53,592 nucleotides of DNA from Gynuella sp. (GTDB lineage: Bacteria; Pseudomonadota; Gammaproteobacteria; Pseudomonadales; Natronospirillaceae). Position numbers and translations under genes: made by a program. The stretch covers positions 1-53,592 of the forward strand of contig JANQHX010000062.1 of NCBI GenBank assembly GCA_028282465.1, written 5' to 3'. The notes beneath the pieces were generated by a model that was not told where the DNA came from, did not search any database, and saw nothing but the letters and a program-made list of their open reading frames with translations. Shown piece after piece: positions 33,322 to 44,300 of this stretch; positions within the stretch are counted from its first letter, which is position 1; each line of letters begins with the position of its first letter.

Positions 33322-33416
33322 ATTAAGGAGTGTTCTACATGAATATATTGTCTACGAAGGACATTCTGCAACATGTAGCAGAGGTTTTTTGTCTATTCGA
33401 TCGCAGAAGTTTTCAT

Positions 33417-33845
33417 TTATAAACTTGACAACAAATTCTGAAATTCAGCTTTCGGTTTTCTCAGTGTTTTAATTAAATCGAAAGCAGCAACATACTGAGA
33501 CTCTTCAGGGGTGATAACAACCATTGCGGGAATGCCGTATTTAGTCGGTTGACCTAACTCTGCCACTAAGTCCTGATTTTTATTCCAGTTACCTATGTTG
33601 ACCTTCACAACCCGGTATTCACTAGAAAGCCACTGACTCATTTCTGGACTCTTCATCACTTTTGCAAGTTTTCGGCAGTTACTACACCAGTTAGCACCGA
33701 AAGTAACTAATATAGGTCTAGCATCGTCTTCAGCCATCAATAGCTGAACCTGTGTTAACGCATCATCGTTTTCTGGGTATGGCATTTTGTCTGCCATCAC
33801 TAGGCTTGAGATTGATACCAAAATCAAAGCAAATATTATCTTCAT
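33417..33845 (-). CDS. Periplasmic thioredoxin-fold protein with CxxC motif
   Basis: A 142-residue exported protein. The signal peptide MKIIFALILVSISSLVMA is followed by a thioredoxin fold with active site FGANWCSNCRKL (Cys-Ser-Asn-Cys) and the cis-Pro region KYGIPAMVVI. The CSNC variant and overall pattern resemble the DsbD C-terminal domain and related thiol-disulfide reductases. There is a strong GGAGG ribosome site. Alone between a terminator and the ubiD upstream region, so its partner is unknown. Confidence 0.85.
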   Translation of the reverse strand: MKIIFALILVSISSLVMADKMPYPENDDALTQVQLLMAEDDARPILVTFGANWCSNCRKLAKVMKSPEMSQWLSSEYRVVKVNIGNWNKNQDLVAELGQPTKYGIPAMVVITPEESQYVAAFDLIKTLRKPKAEFQNLLSSL

Positions 33846-34189
33846 GGAACAAACCTCCGTAAATTTTCAGTTAGGACAAGTTCAATGTGCTTTGGTTCCA
33901 CTTTATATGAGTACTTAGTACTGTTAGGGTTACCAGGTTTCTGAACTTATCTTGTTATTACTCTGGCTAAAAATGGGTTAAACATAAGGGTGGCTTTTGT
34001 GTTGAACGATCTGATAAAAACAATCGAAATCAAAAGTCCATTCGTAACCCAATGACGCCATTCATAAACCCCCATCCATTTTGTTGAGACTCGATTGTTT
34101 GTTTGAGTTTCGTCTATTGGAAAGCAGTTATGGACACAGAAAGATAATTAACCTGCTCAGAAGTTCCTCAAAATTCGTTGGTTTTAGTT
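33846..34189. other. Intergenic stretch between the thioredoxin gene and ubiD
   Basis: No coding frame is supported. It must hold divergent promoters for the thioredoxin gene (left) and ubiD (right); none is clear enough to call. Confidence 0.45.
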
Positions 34190-35659
34190 ATGCAATACAA
34201 AGATTTACGAGATTTCATTAATGGCCTCGAAGACCGAGGTTTACTTGTTCGGGTAACCCACCAGGTTGATCCTAATTTGGAGATGACAGAAATATGCGAC
34301 CGCATATTAAGAGCTAAGGGACCCGCTGTTCTGTTTGAAAACCCTATCGGTAGCGATATTCCAGTGTTAGCAAACCTGTTTGGTACTCCAGAGCGAGTTG
34401 CCCTCGGAATGGGCGCGGAAAGCACTGATCGATTGAAAGAAATTGGTCAGTTGCTCGCATTCTTGAAAGAGCCAGAGCCGCCCAAGGGAATGAAAGACGC
34501 GTGGGAAAAGTTGCCCATCTTTAAACAGGTGATGAATATGTCACCAAAAGTAGTTAGCAAAGCAGATTGCCAGAAATTGATATGGCAGGGTGACGATGTT
34601 GATCTGAACAAGCTGCCTATTCAAACCTGTTGGCCGGGAGACGCTGGGCCGTTAATTACCTGGGGCCTAACGATTACCAAAGGACCAGGAAAAGACCGGC
34701 AAAACCTAGGCATTTATCGCCAACAAGTCATCGCCAAAAATAAAGTCATTATGCGCTGGCTGCATCATAGAGGGGGCGCGTTGGATTTTGCTGATTGGAA
34801 AAACACTCATCCGGATGAGCCATTTCCCGTATCAGTAGCATTAGGTGCTGACCCTGCAACTATTTTAGGAGCTGTGACGCCGGTTCCAGACACCCTATCC
34901 GAGTATGCTTTCGCTGGTTTGCTAAGGGGCAACAAAACAGAGTTGGTTAAGAGTTTAAGTAACGACCTACAGGTTCCAGCGTCAGCCGAAATTATTCTCG
35001 AAGGCTTTATATACCCAGACGAAGTAGCAGACGAGGGGCCTTTTGGTGACCACACAGGTTATTACAATGAAGTTGAAAGCTTTCCGGTGTTCACCATCGA
35101 GCAAATAACTCTCCGAAAAGACCCTATTTATCACAGTACCTATACTGGACGTCCACCTGATGAGCCGGCGATTTTAGGTGTGGCATTAAATGAAGTGTTC
35201 ACACCGATACTTCGGAAGCAGTTTCCAGAAATTGTCGATTTTTATCTGCCACCTGAAGGCTGTTCATATCGTATGGCGGTGGTGACAATGAAAAAACAAT
35301 ACCCAGGTCATGCTAAACGGGTCATGATGGGTGTGTGGAGTTTTTTACGTCAGTTCATGTACACAAAGTTCGTAGTGGTATGTGATGACGATATCAATGC
35401 TAGGGACTGGAACGATGTGATTTGGGCTATTACTACCCGAATGGATCCTGCGAGAGACACTACGCTCATTGAAAACACTCCCATCGACTACCTTGATTTT
35501 GCCTCACCAGTTTCCGGCCTAGGTAGTAAAATGGGGATGGACGCTACCAACAAATGGCCGGGTGAAACGGATCGAGAATGGGGCAAGCCTATTTTGATGG
35601 ATCAAGAAGTAAAAGACAGAGTAGACAACATCTGGACGGAACTTGGTTTAGAAAATTAA
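34190..35659 (+). CDS. ubiD: UbiD 4-hydroxy-3-polyprenylbenzoate decarboxylase
   Basis: A 489-residue prenylated-FMN-dependent decarboxylase of ubiquinone synthesis. The start at ATG 34190 gives the typical N terminus [22 protein letters not shown]; the frame extends four codons upstream to a TTG. Conserved features include [12 protein letters not shown], the prFMN and metal-binding region [18 protein letters not shown], and [15 protein letters not shown] with the catalytic-type Glu, plus [15 protein letters not shown]. The prFMN synthase gene ubiX is not in the window. fre follows 64 bases later, the same neighbour as in E. coli. Confidence 0.96.
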   Translation: MQYKDLRDFINGLEDRGLLVRVTHQVDPNLEMTEICDRILRAKGPAVLFENPIGSDIPVLANLFGTPERVALGMGAESTDRLKEIGQLLAFLKEPEPPKGMKDAWEKLPIFKQVMNMSPKVVSKADCQKLIWQGDDVDLNKLPIQTCWPGDAGPLITWGLTITKGPGKDRQNLGIYRQQVIAKNKVIMRWLHHRGGALDFADWKNTHPDEPFPVSVALGADPATILGAVTPVPDTLSEYAFAGLLRGNKTELVKSLSNDLQVPASAEIILEGFIYPDEVADEGPFGDHTGYYNEVESFPVFTIEQITLRKDPIYHSTYTGRPPDEPAILGVALNEVFTPILRKQFPEIVDFYLPPEGCSYRMAVVTMKKQYPGHAKRVMMGVWSFLRQFMYTKFVVVCDDDINARDWNDVIWAITTRMDPARDTTLIENTPIDYLDFASPVSGLGSKMGMDATNKWPGETDREWGKPILMDQEVKDRVDNIWTELGLEN

Positions 35660-35723
35660 AGTCAGACGATTAAACTAAGCACAGATACCGACCCATAACT
35701 AAGTACAAGAATAAGGACGCATC

Positions 35724-36440
35724 ATGCCAGTATATGATTTCGAAATTAAATCAGTAGAACCATTGCAAGGCGACGTTTACAGCTTGAAGTTCAATAACTT
35801 TGAGCCAGGATGGCGGAATTTTTCAGCCGGGCAGTATTTAGAAATTAAAGTTCCAGAGATGGATAATTGTTTTTTTTCTATTGCTAGTGCACCCGGACAT
35901 GATGAACTGGAAGTTCACATGCAGGTCACCGAAGCCAGCCCGCGATCTCTCCAAATTCTTAATTATCTGGAATCGAACACTAACGTACAGATAGATTTGG
36001 CAATGGGTGAATGTATTCTTGAGAATCTTCCTGAAGAGCACGGGCCTATTATGTTAATCGCGGCTGGGACAGGTTTCGCTCAAATCAAATCCATCACCGA
36101 AGATCTGATTAATAAAAAATCTGAAAGAGACATTCATATCTATTGGGGTTCAAAAACCGTTACTGGTCTTTATCTCCACGAACTACCTGAACAATGGAGT
36201 AACGACCACAGTAATATTCACTTTAGCGCCGTGGTCTCTGAACAAAGCGATTGGCAGGGTAAACAAGGCCTGCTGTATCAAGCCATATTAAATGATTTAG
36301 ACAGTTTGTTAGATTGCCAAGCTGTGTGCTGCGGATCTACAAATATGGTGTACGCCACATTGGATGCTCTTGTAGAGAAAGGGTTTAGGAAGGATCAGAT
36401 GATTAGTGACGTGTTTGCGTTTTCCCCAAGAGAGGAGTGA
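35724..36440 (+). CDS. fre: NAD(P)H-flavin reductase, Fre-like
   Basis: A 238-residue ferredoxin-reductase-superfamily protein with an N-terminal flavin-binding beta barrel (about 1-100) and a C-terminal NAD(P)H domain. MLIAAGTGFAQIKSI is the pyridine nucleotide motif, IYWGSKTVTGLYL is a conserved Fre segment and SDVFAFSPRE the C terminus. Adjacency to ubiD matches the E. coli ubiD-fre order. Odd point: the usual RPFS/RxYS flavin motif reads CFFS here, so the Arg contacting the flavin phosphate is not at its expected place. It may use free flavin as Fre does, supplying reduced flavin or reducing power. Confidence 0.85.
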   Translation: MPVYDFEIKSVEPLQGDVYSLKFNNFEPGWRNFSAGQYLEIKVPEMDNCFFSIASAPGHDELEVHMQVTEASPRSLQILNYLESNTNVQIDLAMGECILENLPEEHGPIMLIAAGTGFAQIKSITEDLINKKSERDIHIYWGSKTVTGLYLHELPEQWSNDHSNIHFSAVVSEQSDWQGKQGLLYQAILNDLDSLLDCQAVCCGSTNMVYATLDALVEKGFRKDQMISDVFAFSPREE

Positions 36441-36444
36441 GGCG

Positions 36445-36825
36445 GTGTATGAAGGTGACTGCCTTTGTGGTGAAATCAAAGTTCGGGTTAATTGCTCGAT
36501 CGAAAGCTTCGACATGTGCTTCTGTAATACCTGCCAGAAAACTCATGCGTCGGCGTTTACCACAGGAGTCAGTATAAAGACTGAAGATTTCGAGATAATC
36601 AAAGGCAAAGACTCGTTTTCTAAATATGAATCTTCACCTGGTGTTTTCAGATGGTTTTGCAGTAACTGTGGCACTCACATTTATAAAACTAACGATGACA
36701 AGTCTCATCTCGTAAGATTACGACCTGCTATTCTGAATAATTTTGACGTCACCAGTGTCAATCGGGTGTTGTTTGAAAAAAACAAGCCAGATTGGTTTTT
36801 ATTTGATGTAAGAGACTCTAAATGA
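36445..36825 (+). CDS. GFA/CENP-V-family zinc protein
   Basis: A 126-residue protein of the glutathione-dependent formaldehyde-activating (GFA)/CENP-V family. Zinc-binding cysteines are visible as GDCLCGEI near the N terminus, MCFCNTCQKTHASAF (about 28-42) and WFCSNCGTHIY (about 73-83). I chose GTG 36445 because GGAG lies seven bases upstream and the family begins at this point; the longer frame from 36406 overlaps fre. It follows fre by four bases and is translationally close. Its last eight bases overlap the end of chpC on the other strand. The substrate is unknown; formaldehyde handling is not established for most members. Confidence 0.8.
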   Translation: MYEGDCLCGEIKVRVNCSIESFDMCFCNTCQKTHASAFTTGVSIKTEDFEIIKGKDSFSKYESSPGVFRWFCSNCGTHIYKTNDDKSHLVRLRPAILNNFDVTSVNRVLFEKNKPDWFLFDVRDSK

Positions 36826-37288
36826 CTTTAGAAATCATTTCTTCAAGTAAATCCAGATTTGGCACAACAGCTCTTCCCATTGACGTGTTGACTGACATCT
36901 TTTCTGCTGGTGATAGTGCTGAGTTATCTGGTTGCATATCCTGAGGCCCAACTTTAATCATTCTTGGAATGCCTTGGATGATTAATCCAAAAAATGGAAT
37001 ACGAATATTGTTAGTCGTACCGTTGAGCACAGCAATACGCACGTCAGAGGAGTTAGTGGAATGGATTTGGCTGTTCACTGTTTCGAAAGAAACCACCGGA
37101 ATTTGAGTGCCCCTCCAACCAGTATGCCCTAAGAACCATTTTGGAGAGTCCGTTTTCGGAATGGGATCTATATAAGGAATGACTTCTGCCACAGTTACGT
37201 TAGGAAGAATCAAATTCTTACCTTGAGTCGGGATCATTAAGCATGACATCACAGCTGCGGCGTCCGGGCTATTCAGTTGTTTTTTCAC
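36818..37288 (-). CDS. chpC: CheW-like protein ChpC of the Pil-Chp system
   Basis: A 156-residue single-domain CheW-like adaptor. It starts with GTG directly after the chpB stop, with GGAGA eight bases upstream. The pattern SCLMIPTQGKNLILPNVTVAEVIPYIDPIP...WFLGHTGWRGTQIPVVSFE matches CheW domains, where a hydrophobic beta barrel links receptors to the kinase. It is the last gene of the pil-chp operon and the order chpA-chpB-chpC matches Pseudomonas aeruginosa. In that organism ChpC is proposed to connect additional receptors to ChpA. Confidence 0.88.
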   Translation of the reverse strand: MKKQLNSPDAAAVMSCLMIPTQGKNLILPNVTVAEVIPYIDPIPKTDSPKWFLGHTGWRGTQIPVVSFETVNSQIHSTNSSDVRIAVLNGTTNNIRIPFFGLIIQGIPRMIKVGPQDMQPDNSALSPAEKMSVNTSMGRAVVPNLDLLEEMISKVI

Positions 37289-38362
37289 TTAGCTATCTCC
37301 AACTCTTTGTTTTGTTTGTTTTGTTTGTTTTATCTTTGATGTTTTTCCATTGCTGTCAACAATGTGAGACAGCAGCTGTTTAGCTAAATCTCTAGCGCTA
37401 CCTCTAAAACTAACACAACCTGTTTCATCTGCTGAGTCTGGCATGGAAGGCTGGGTACAGGTTTCTGTGCTCTGGCTCCACACCAAACCACCGGCCTCTT
37501 TTATTAAGGTAGCACCTAAGGATCCATCACTGCCCATGCCACTAAAAATTATCGCGTTGGCTTTCTTACCATATCTGGAACTAACATTTTTCATCAGTTG
37601 GTCAATACTCGGGCCATAGGGTCCGGACCAGGGCTCATCTTTTGTCATCACTGAATTATTGGCATGGAAATCTATTTCATTGCTGACAGGTGCAACTAAA
37701 ATTTTTCCATTCTCTAACTGTTTTCCAGCGCCAGCTAACTCCATAGTAAGGCGGGCATGCCTGCCAATTGAAACCACTAAGGCATCTAAACAGCCTTCAT
37801 CAATGTGTTGAGCATAAATGAATGCTGCTGGTATTTCTTTGGGTAATGCATCAAAAAAAGTTTTTACAGGTTCCGGCCCTCCCAAGGAGCTACCGATAAC
37901 CCAAACCTGATCAACTTGAGTTGGATTAGCATAATGATACAGCGTTGGAAGTTCGAGAGCCTGCTCTTGATCGGGCTGTAGATCTTGCAGTTTTTCTAGA
38001 TCAAAGACTGGAGCAGTTTTAGCTTCGCTAATCGGTGGAGCGGTTTCCAATAGTTTATTTTTTAGCCGCCGTTGCCATTTTGGAAACTGCTCTGAGGTTC
38101 GTTTTGGCGCGGCGCCTTCACCAAAAATAATGGAAGCTTGGTCTTGATCTAACAAGCTGTCGAGAAATTCAGACCATTCTTCAGCCATTTCTAAATTGAC
38201 GATCCACATGCTCACAGCATCGGATTTCAAAAGCGACTTATTGAGGCCATTTGGACTAGTATTCACGGCGATATCATAGCCCATATCAGCAACTTCAGTC
38301 GCCAATAAGTGGCCTTGTAATGGGGTATCAGAAACAATACCTACCCTTACTAATCGCTCCAA
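37289..38362 (-). CDS. chpB: CheB-like methylesterase ChpB of the Pil-Chp system
   Basis: A 357-residue protein with a C-terminal CheB methylesterase domain (about 150-335). The catalytic triad is visible as Ser in VIGSSLGGPE, His in YAQHIDEG and Asp in SGMGSDGSLG. It removes methyl groups from the receptor PilJ, opposing PilK. The N-terminal 100 residues have receiver-like length, but the expected acidic pocket and phospho-acceptor Asp are not evident (VNLE in place of the usual hydrophobic-Asp signature), so it appears to be a degenerate receiver. The C-terminal tail carries repeated KQT triplets coded by a tandem repeat. Within the pil-chp operon. Confidence 0.9.
   Translation of the reverse strand: MERLVRVGIVSDTPLQGHLLATEVADMGYDIAVNTSPNGLNKSLLKSDAVSMWIVNLEMAEEWSEFLDSLLDQDQASIIFGEGAAPKRTSEQFPKWQRRLKNKLLETAPPISEAKTAPVFDLEKLQDLQPDQEQALELPTLYHYANPTQVDQVWVIGSSLGGPEPVKTFFDALPKEIPAAFIYAQHIDEGCLDALVVSIGRHARLTMELAGAGKQLENGKILVAPVSNEIDFHANNSVMTKDEPWSGPYGPSIDQLMKNVSSRYGKKANAIIFSGMGSDGSLGATLIKEAGGLVWSQSTETCTQPSMPDSADETGCVSFRGSARDLAKQLLSHIVDSNGKTSKIKQTKQTKQRVGDS
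37306..37332 (-). repeat. 9-bp tandem repeat at the 3' end of chpB
   Basis: Three units of TTTGTTTTG (last unit TTTGTTTTA) encode a KQT-type triplet repeat in the ChpB tail. A nine-base unit keeps frame, so copy-number changes would alter tail length only and not switch the gene off. Confidence 0.75.
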
Positions 38363-38371
38363 AACTGAACC

Positions 38372-41300
38372 TCAGTCTATTCCAAGCAAACGATTAATTG
38401 TTTCAAGCAGTGGCCCTTCCTGGAATGGCTTGCCCATGTATTCATTCACACCAATAGATAAGGCCCGATCTCTATGCTTTTGCCCGGTTCTTGATGTAAT
38501 CATGATAATCGGAAGTCCTTTCAAGCGTGAGTCGTGTCTAATTCGGCTTGCCACCTCAAAACCATCCATCCTGGGCATTTCAATATCCAGCAACATGAGA
38601 TCAGGGGTGTGATCTTGGAGCTGTGTAATGGCGTCAGCACCATCTTTAGCGGTAATCACATCCATACCATTACGTTGTAACAAACGTGTAGTTACCTTTC
38701 TCACGGTTACTGAATCGTCAGTTACCATGATAAGTGGCGGACGCTCTTCAACTAGAGCGGGTTCTGGAATTTCTGTCTCTTCATCATTTGCAGCAGCAGG
38801 CAAATGCTGCACGCTGGCCTCTAAGGCGATTCCCTGACGCAGTGAAGCACTGAGGTCAATAATAACGACTACTGAGCCGTCACCTAAAATGGTTGCCCCT
38901 GATATCAAACTCACATCAGCAAACTGTGGCCCTAACGGCTTAACCACAATTTCACGAGATCCCATCAGAGAATCAACGTGTAACGCCAATGATTTACCGC
39001 TAGACCCTGCTCCCTTCACCAAAATTAAAGGCACTGGCTGATTTTGATCCATAACATAAGTTTGGTGATCAGATTGAAGCACTTGGCCTAAATAACTAAC
39101 GTTATATTTGGCTCCAGCATATTCAAAAGCTGGCGCGTCTGGACGGTAGTATTCTTGGAGCTGACTCGGCGTCACTCGCACAATACCTTCAATGGTATCA
39201 AGAGGTATGGCATAGAGGTCTTCACCCAGGGTCACCATTAACGCACGGTTGACCGATACTGATACAGGTAGAGTAATGACAAACTCGGAACCCTGGCCTA
39301 CTGTGGTATCAATGGCCATAGTGCCACCCAGCTGTTTAACTTCTGAGTGAACCACATCCATACCCACTCCGCGGCCCGAGATTTGAGTAACTCGTTCTGC
39401 CGTACTGAAGCCAGAGTCTAAAATAAATCTTAAAACTTCTTTATCTTCAATTTGCTCGGAGGCTTGGATAACGCCTTTTTCGATTGCTTTCGCACGAACT
39501 TTATCAACGTCAATACCTGCACCGTCGTCTTTTATTCGTATAACCGCGTCACCGCCTTCTCTAGACAAGGATAATTCGATAGCTCCTACTTCGTTCTTGC
39601 CCTTGCTGGTTCGGTCAGCAGGAATTTCAATGCCATGGTCTACTGCATTTCGCAGCATGTGTTCCAGTGGAGAAATCATTCTTTCAAGAACTGTTCTATC
39701 TAGTTCACTGTCACCATTGTGAACGTGGAACTCAACAGACTTGCCCAACTCAGAGCTGACCTGACGAACGATACGACGCAACCTGGGTACAATTCGATTG
39801 AAAGGTACCATTCGGGTCTGCATCAAACCTTCTTGCAATTCCGTGTTAATTCGCGATTGCTGTAACAACATGGTTTCAGCATCACGGGTTTTATCCACCA
39901 TACTTGATTTTAAATCTAGTAAGTCAGACGCAGCCTCCATTAGGGATCTGGACAGCTGCTGAATCGAAGAATAACGATCCATTTCAAGGGGATCGAAATC
40001 AGCGTAATCGGACTCTTCAGCAATCTCCTGACGGTAGGCCATCTGAGCTTCAGTCTCAATATCCAGTCGCCTAACTTGATCTCGCATCCGCTCAATGGTG
40101 GATTCCATTTCATCCAAAGTGAATCCGAAATCAGACACTTGCTGCTCTAAACGGGATCTGGAAATCGATGTTTCACCTGCCAAGTTAACTAGGTTCTCCA
40201 GCAAGCTGGAGTTAACCTTTACGGTCTCTTGAGGCTGATTTCTGGTTTGCTTAGTTGCTTCAGCTTTCTTCTTTGGAGCTGGAGCCTTAGGCTCTTTTTC
40301 TTCGACTTTTTTCTGGAATGGAACAACATTGCTCGGCTGAGGCTCTTGGTTTGCTCTTACATCAGCCAAGTTGGTTACATTTGATGTGTCAGGTTCAACC
40401 GACTCTGCCTGCTGAGCTTCCTCATTTTCTTCTGGTAGTTCCGGCTCATCTTCAACCTGAGCAATAACGGAAGGGCCCACCGCACCAGATACCCCTTGCT
40501 GATCCAACAAGGCTTGCATTGTTTCTACACCGGTGGCCATTTCATCGTACCTAGCCAACACCTGGTTGAAGAATCGGGAGTCTAAATCTGCATGGCTTCG
40601 CTCAGCGTTAATAACGAAGGTTTCAAACTCGTGACTCATGTCGCCTAGGGTCTTAAGCTTAGCTAAACGAGCACCACCTTTTAGGGTGTGAAGCACACGC
40701 TTCATTTCATCTGAATGAGCCTGATCCGCTGGAGACTCTTGCCATGCTGAAATGGCTTCATCAAGCTCATGCAATAACTCATTAGCTTCGTCTACAAAGA
40801 TTTCAAGGATATCGTAGTCAATATCTTCGTCTGTAAACGCTAAGGCTGGAGAAGCTATCTCTTCTTCATCTTTCTCAACTTTCTCAACACCGAGCTCGGG
40901 TTCAGGCTCTTCTGATTCAGTTTCTGGCTCGAATTCGGAGCTAACAGGCTCAGATAAATTTTCAGAGTCAACCAAGCCGCTTAGATCCAATGAATCGCTT
41001 TCATCAAACCTTGATATTTCAATCTCGTTAGCCTCTTCAGCACCGACATTATCCTGAACAGTAAATTCAGAGCTTTCCTGATCAAGAATTTCAGGCTCTT
41101 CTTCAGTTACTGGTGATTCAATAAATACCGGTTGTTCAGTATCTAGCTCTAACAGATCAGAGGTTAAGTCTTCATCGAGACTTTCAAGCTCAAGACTTTC
41201 AGGCTCAAGAATCTCAATGGCATCAGAGTCTTCATCATCTTCACCGTCAACCACTATTGGCTCAATAGGCTCCGGCTCAAACACAGGTGCTTCAGAAATC

Positions 41301-44300
41301 TGTTCAGTGACTGAAGTGACGCCGGGGTTTTGACGCCAGTTCGCTATGCTCTCAACCAGATCAGGGGCAGAAGTACATTGCTGCGCGCTTTGCACTTCAT
41401 GAACCATATCCGCTAATCGATCGTGGCATTGCCCACAAAGAGTAAATAACCCTGGACTAACTGCATACTTTTGATCACACAAGTCTTCATATAAAAACTC
41501 AAGTTCGTGTGCTAAATCGCCAATAGCGGAAATTTCAGCCATGCGCGCCCCGCCTTTTAGAGTGTGGAGTTCACGCTGTAAAGCTAAAACATTGTCTAAG
41601 GAATTAGGGTTGTACTGCCAGTTTTGAAAATGGGTTTGAATACTTTCGAGAATATCTAAGGCTTCTTCCAGGAAGATATCAACGAGTTCCTGATCACCAT
41701 CAACAAACAGCACTTCTCCAGCTTGAGCAGGCGGTGCAGCGTCAAATTCAGTAGGAACTTCTAAATTAAATTCGGGATTTTCAGAGTCTGTATTCGCTTC
41801 AACATCTAATTCATTAAATTCCACAGATGGGGCTTCTTCAGAGACTTCTATGGCTGTTGGTTCTTCCTCAAACTCAACTTCAACTGCCTCAGGTAAATCT
41901 GCTGGCACATCTGAAGATAAAAGCTCTTCCGATATTTCTAAATCAACTTCTGGTTCCGCGAAGTCTGCGAGGTCAATTTCTAATACGGAATTTTCAGACA
42001 GAAAATCTTCAGCTTCTAATTCTTCTGCAGGAGCAACTGGAATGGGTTCTTCTTGAGCTGGTTCTTGAACCTGCAGACGACCAATTAACTCTGATACTCG
42101 ATACTCCAGATCTTTTTGTCTATGGATACTCTGACCGGCTGCCAAGCGATCCATCATTCCGATTAGCTGTTCTTGTCCATCTTTTGCGACGTCAAAGAAG
42201 CTTTCTTCAGGATGTATATCAAGATCAAGAACACACTTGTACAAGGAGCCCAGTGATTCCGACAAACTGACAACAGGATTCAGGTCTACTGCTTTAGCTG
42301 CGCCGGCTAAGGTTAGCAACTCAGTATGCAGTTTTAACAATTCATCGTGCGACAAATCTTCAGTCTGCCAACGATGAACCATTTGCTCGGCGTCTAACAT
42401 CAGATCCATTGATTCCGACATGAATATCGCCATCAAGTTAGGATCAGATTCTTCGTTACTCGCCCTACGCTCTTTAATTAGATCGTGATGCAGGTTGGAA
42501 ACTGATTCTAGGAATTCAACATTATCTTCAGGCTCAGGCTCCCCTGCTTCAATGCAAGCAAGAGTAATACGAATTCTGCCTAGCAACTCAGTTAATACTG
42601 AACGAATTTTTTCGTCAGCAGGAATATGCCACTCTTGCAATTCCTTGATCATGGTTTCAATAGGTGCGGCTAAATCTGCAATATGGTTGAAACCAGCCAT
42701 GTGGGCAGAACCTTTAACTGTGTGCAGTGCACGCTGAACTTTATCTTGGAGAGGGTGATCACCTCCGGCCTCTTCAGCGGCATTTACAAAGGTCTCCACC
42801 ACGTTCATATGGGTGTCTAATTCAGCTCGGAAAACCTCAAGTAGTTTGTTCTCTTCAATTGGAACCGTTTCTTCGACTTGTGGTTCAGGAGCTTGTTCTG
42901 CAGCAGGTGCAGCCTGGACTCCGTCTTCTGACCATTCATTTTTAGAGATTGCAAAAGCTTTTTCAGATAAACGATCAACTTCAGTTGTATCTGGTTTAAC
43001 GCGATTTCTAAATGCTTCAACCAGTGATGGCACCAGAGCCGTTACTTCTTCAACGACTTCTAACAGTGGCTGACTTCTCGATACTGTGCCATCAATCAAT
43101 CGGTTAAGCATATTTTCAACAGACCAAGCCAGTTCACCAATAACAGTGGCACCTACCATTCGCCCGCTACCTTTGAGAGTGTGGTAAGCACGACGGAATT
43201 CAGTTAACGCGTCTTCATTGCCCTCATCTGCTTTGTACTGAGGAAAAAACTCATTAATGTTTTCTAATACTTCCTCAGCTTCTTCTAGGAAAATTTCAAT
43301 GATGTCATCATCGATCAAATCATCCTCTTCTTCCTCTACTACAGTGTCTTGGGAAGAATCAATTTCGGCAGCTGTCACTTGTGGCTCAACTTCAGGTGTA
43401 GCCACATCCTCGGCTTCAGTTAGCTGCAGCTCTGGTAAATCGACAGACTCATCAGAGCTAACAAAGCTTTTCGGTAGAGCCTCGGTTGATGCAGACTCTG
43501 GTTCATCTTCCTGTGGTGGTATTTCCGCAAAGGGTTCTTCTTCAGGTTGAGAAATATCATCATCTTTGTCACGAATATCTAACGCCTCAACCACAGGAGC
43601 TTCCGCCAAGTGGTCTTCAACCTCCGAGGTAGTTGATGATACGCTGTCTTCTAAATTGTCTGGAATTTCATAACCAAGCTGAGCGACGCTGTCAGCTGCT
43701 TTTCCTAGTAGCTGAACATTAGTGCCGTTGCCATCTTGAGATATGCGTTCTAGAAAGTATTCAACTCCCATCAACGCATCGGCTAGCGTATCTAGTTCTT
43801 CCCAAGCAGGGCGCTGCCCTGAGTCTATGAGTTTTTCTTGAATATAATTACCAGAGCTGGAAACAATCGCTGCCGCTTGAGCAAGCGGAATCATTTGCAA
43901 ACCACCTCTGATACTTTGGAGAATCGCCGGGATTTCTTTCAGTACATCGGGTTTGAACTGGCTGCCTATGTAATCTGTAATCGCTTCTTTGGCAGTTTCC
44001 AATCCATTACGTGCTTCTCTAACGACTGCTTCGTGAGCGGTGCCAATATCTCCATCGATATCTCGAACAGCGCCATGCTCATCGGCCAAACCTGATAACG
44101 TGGCTTCGACATAAAGCAAGGCTCCCGCAATATCCATAAGAGCTGAATCGGTCACCGTTTGGCCACTTGAGATCAGCTCATTAATCGTGCCCATTTGATC
44201 AAGCAGTACTTGCCTCGGAATACCCAAGCCCAAAACAGCCATGGTATCGCCAACATGTTTTAAATCGGGCAGCAAACTGGATAGGGAATTCACATCCTGA

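Noticed and set aside
37306-37332. Phase-variable on/off switch in chpB
   Set aside because: The nine-base unit preserves frame and lies at the very end of the gene, so it cannot switch the protein off.
41827-42270. Plus-strand open frame within chpA
   Set aside because: Antisense to the acidic linker region of ChpA, which is clearly coding on the minus strand.
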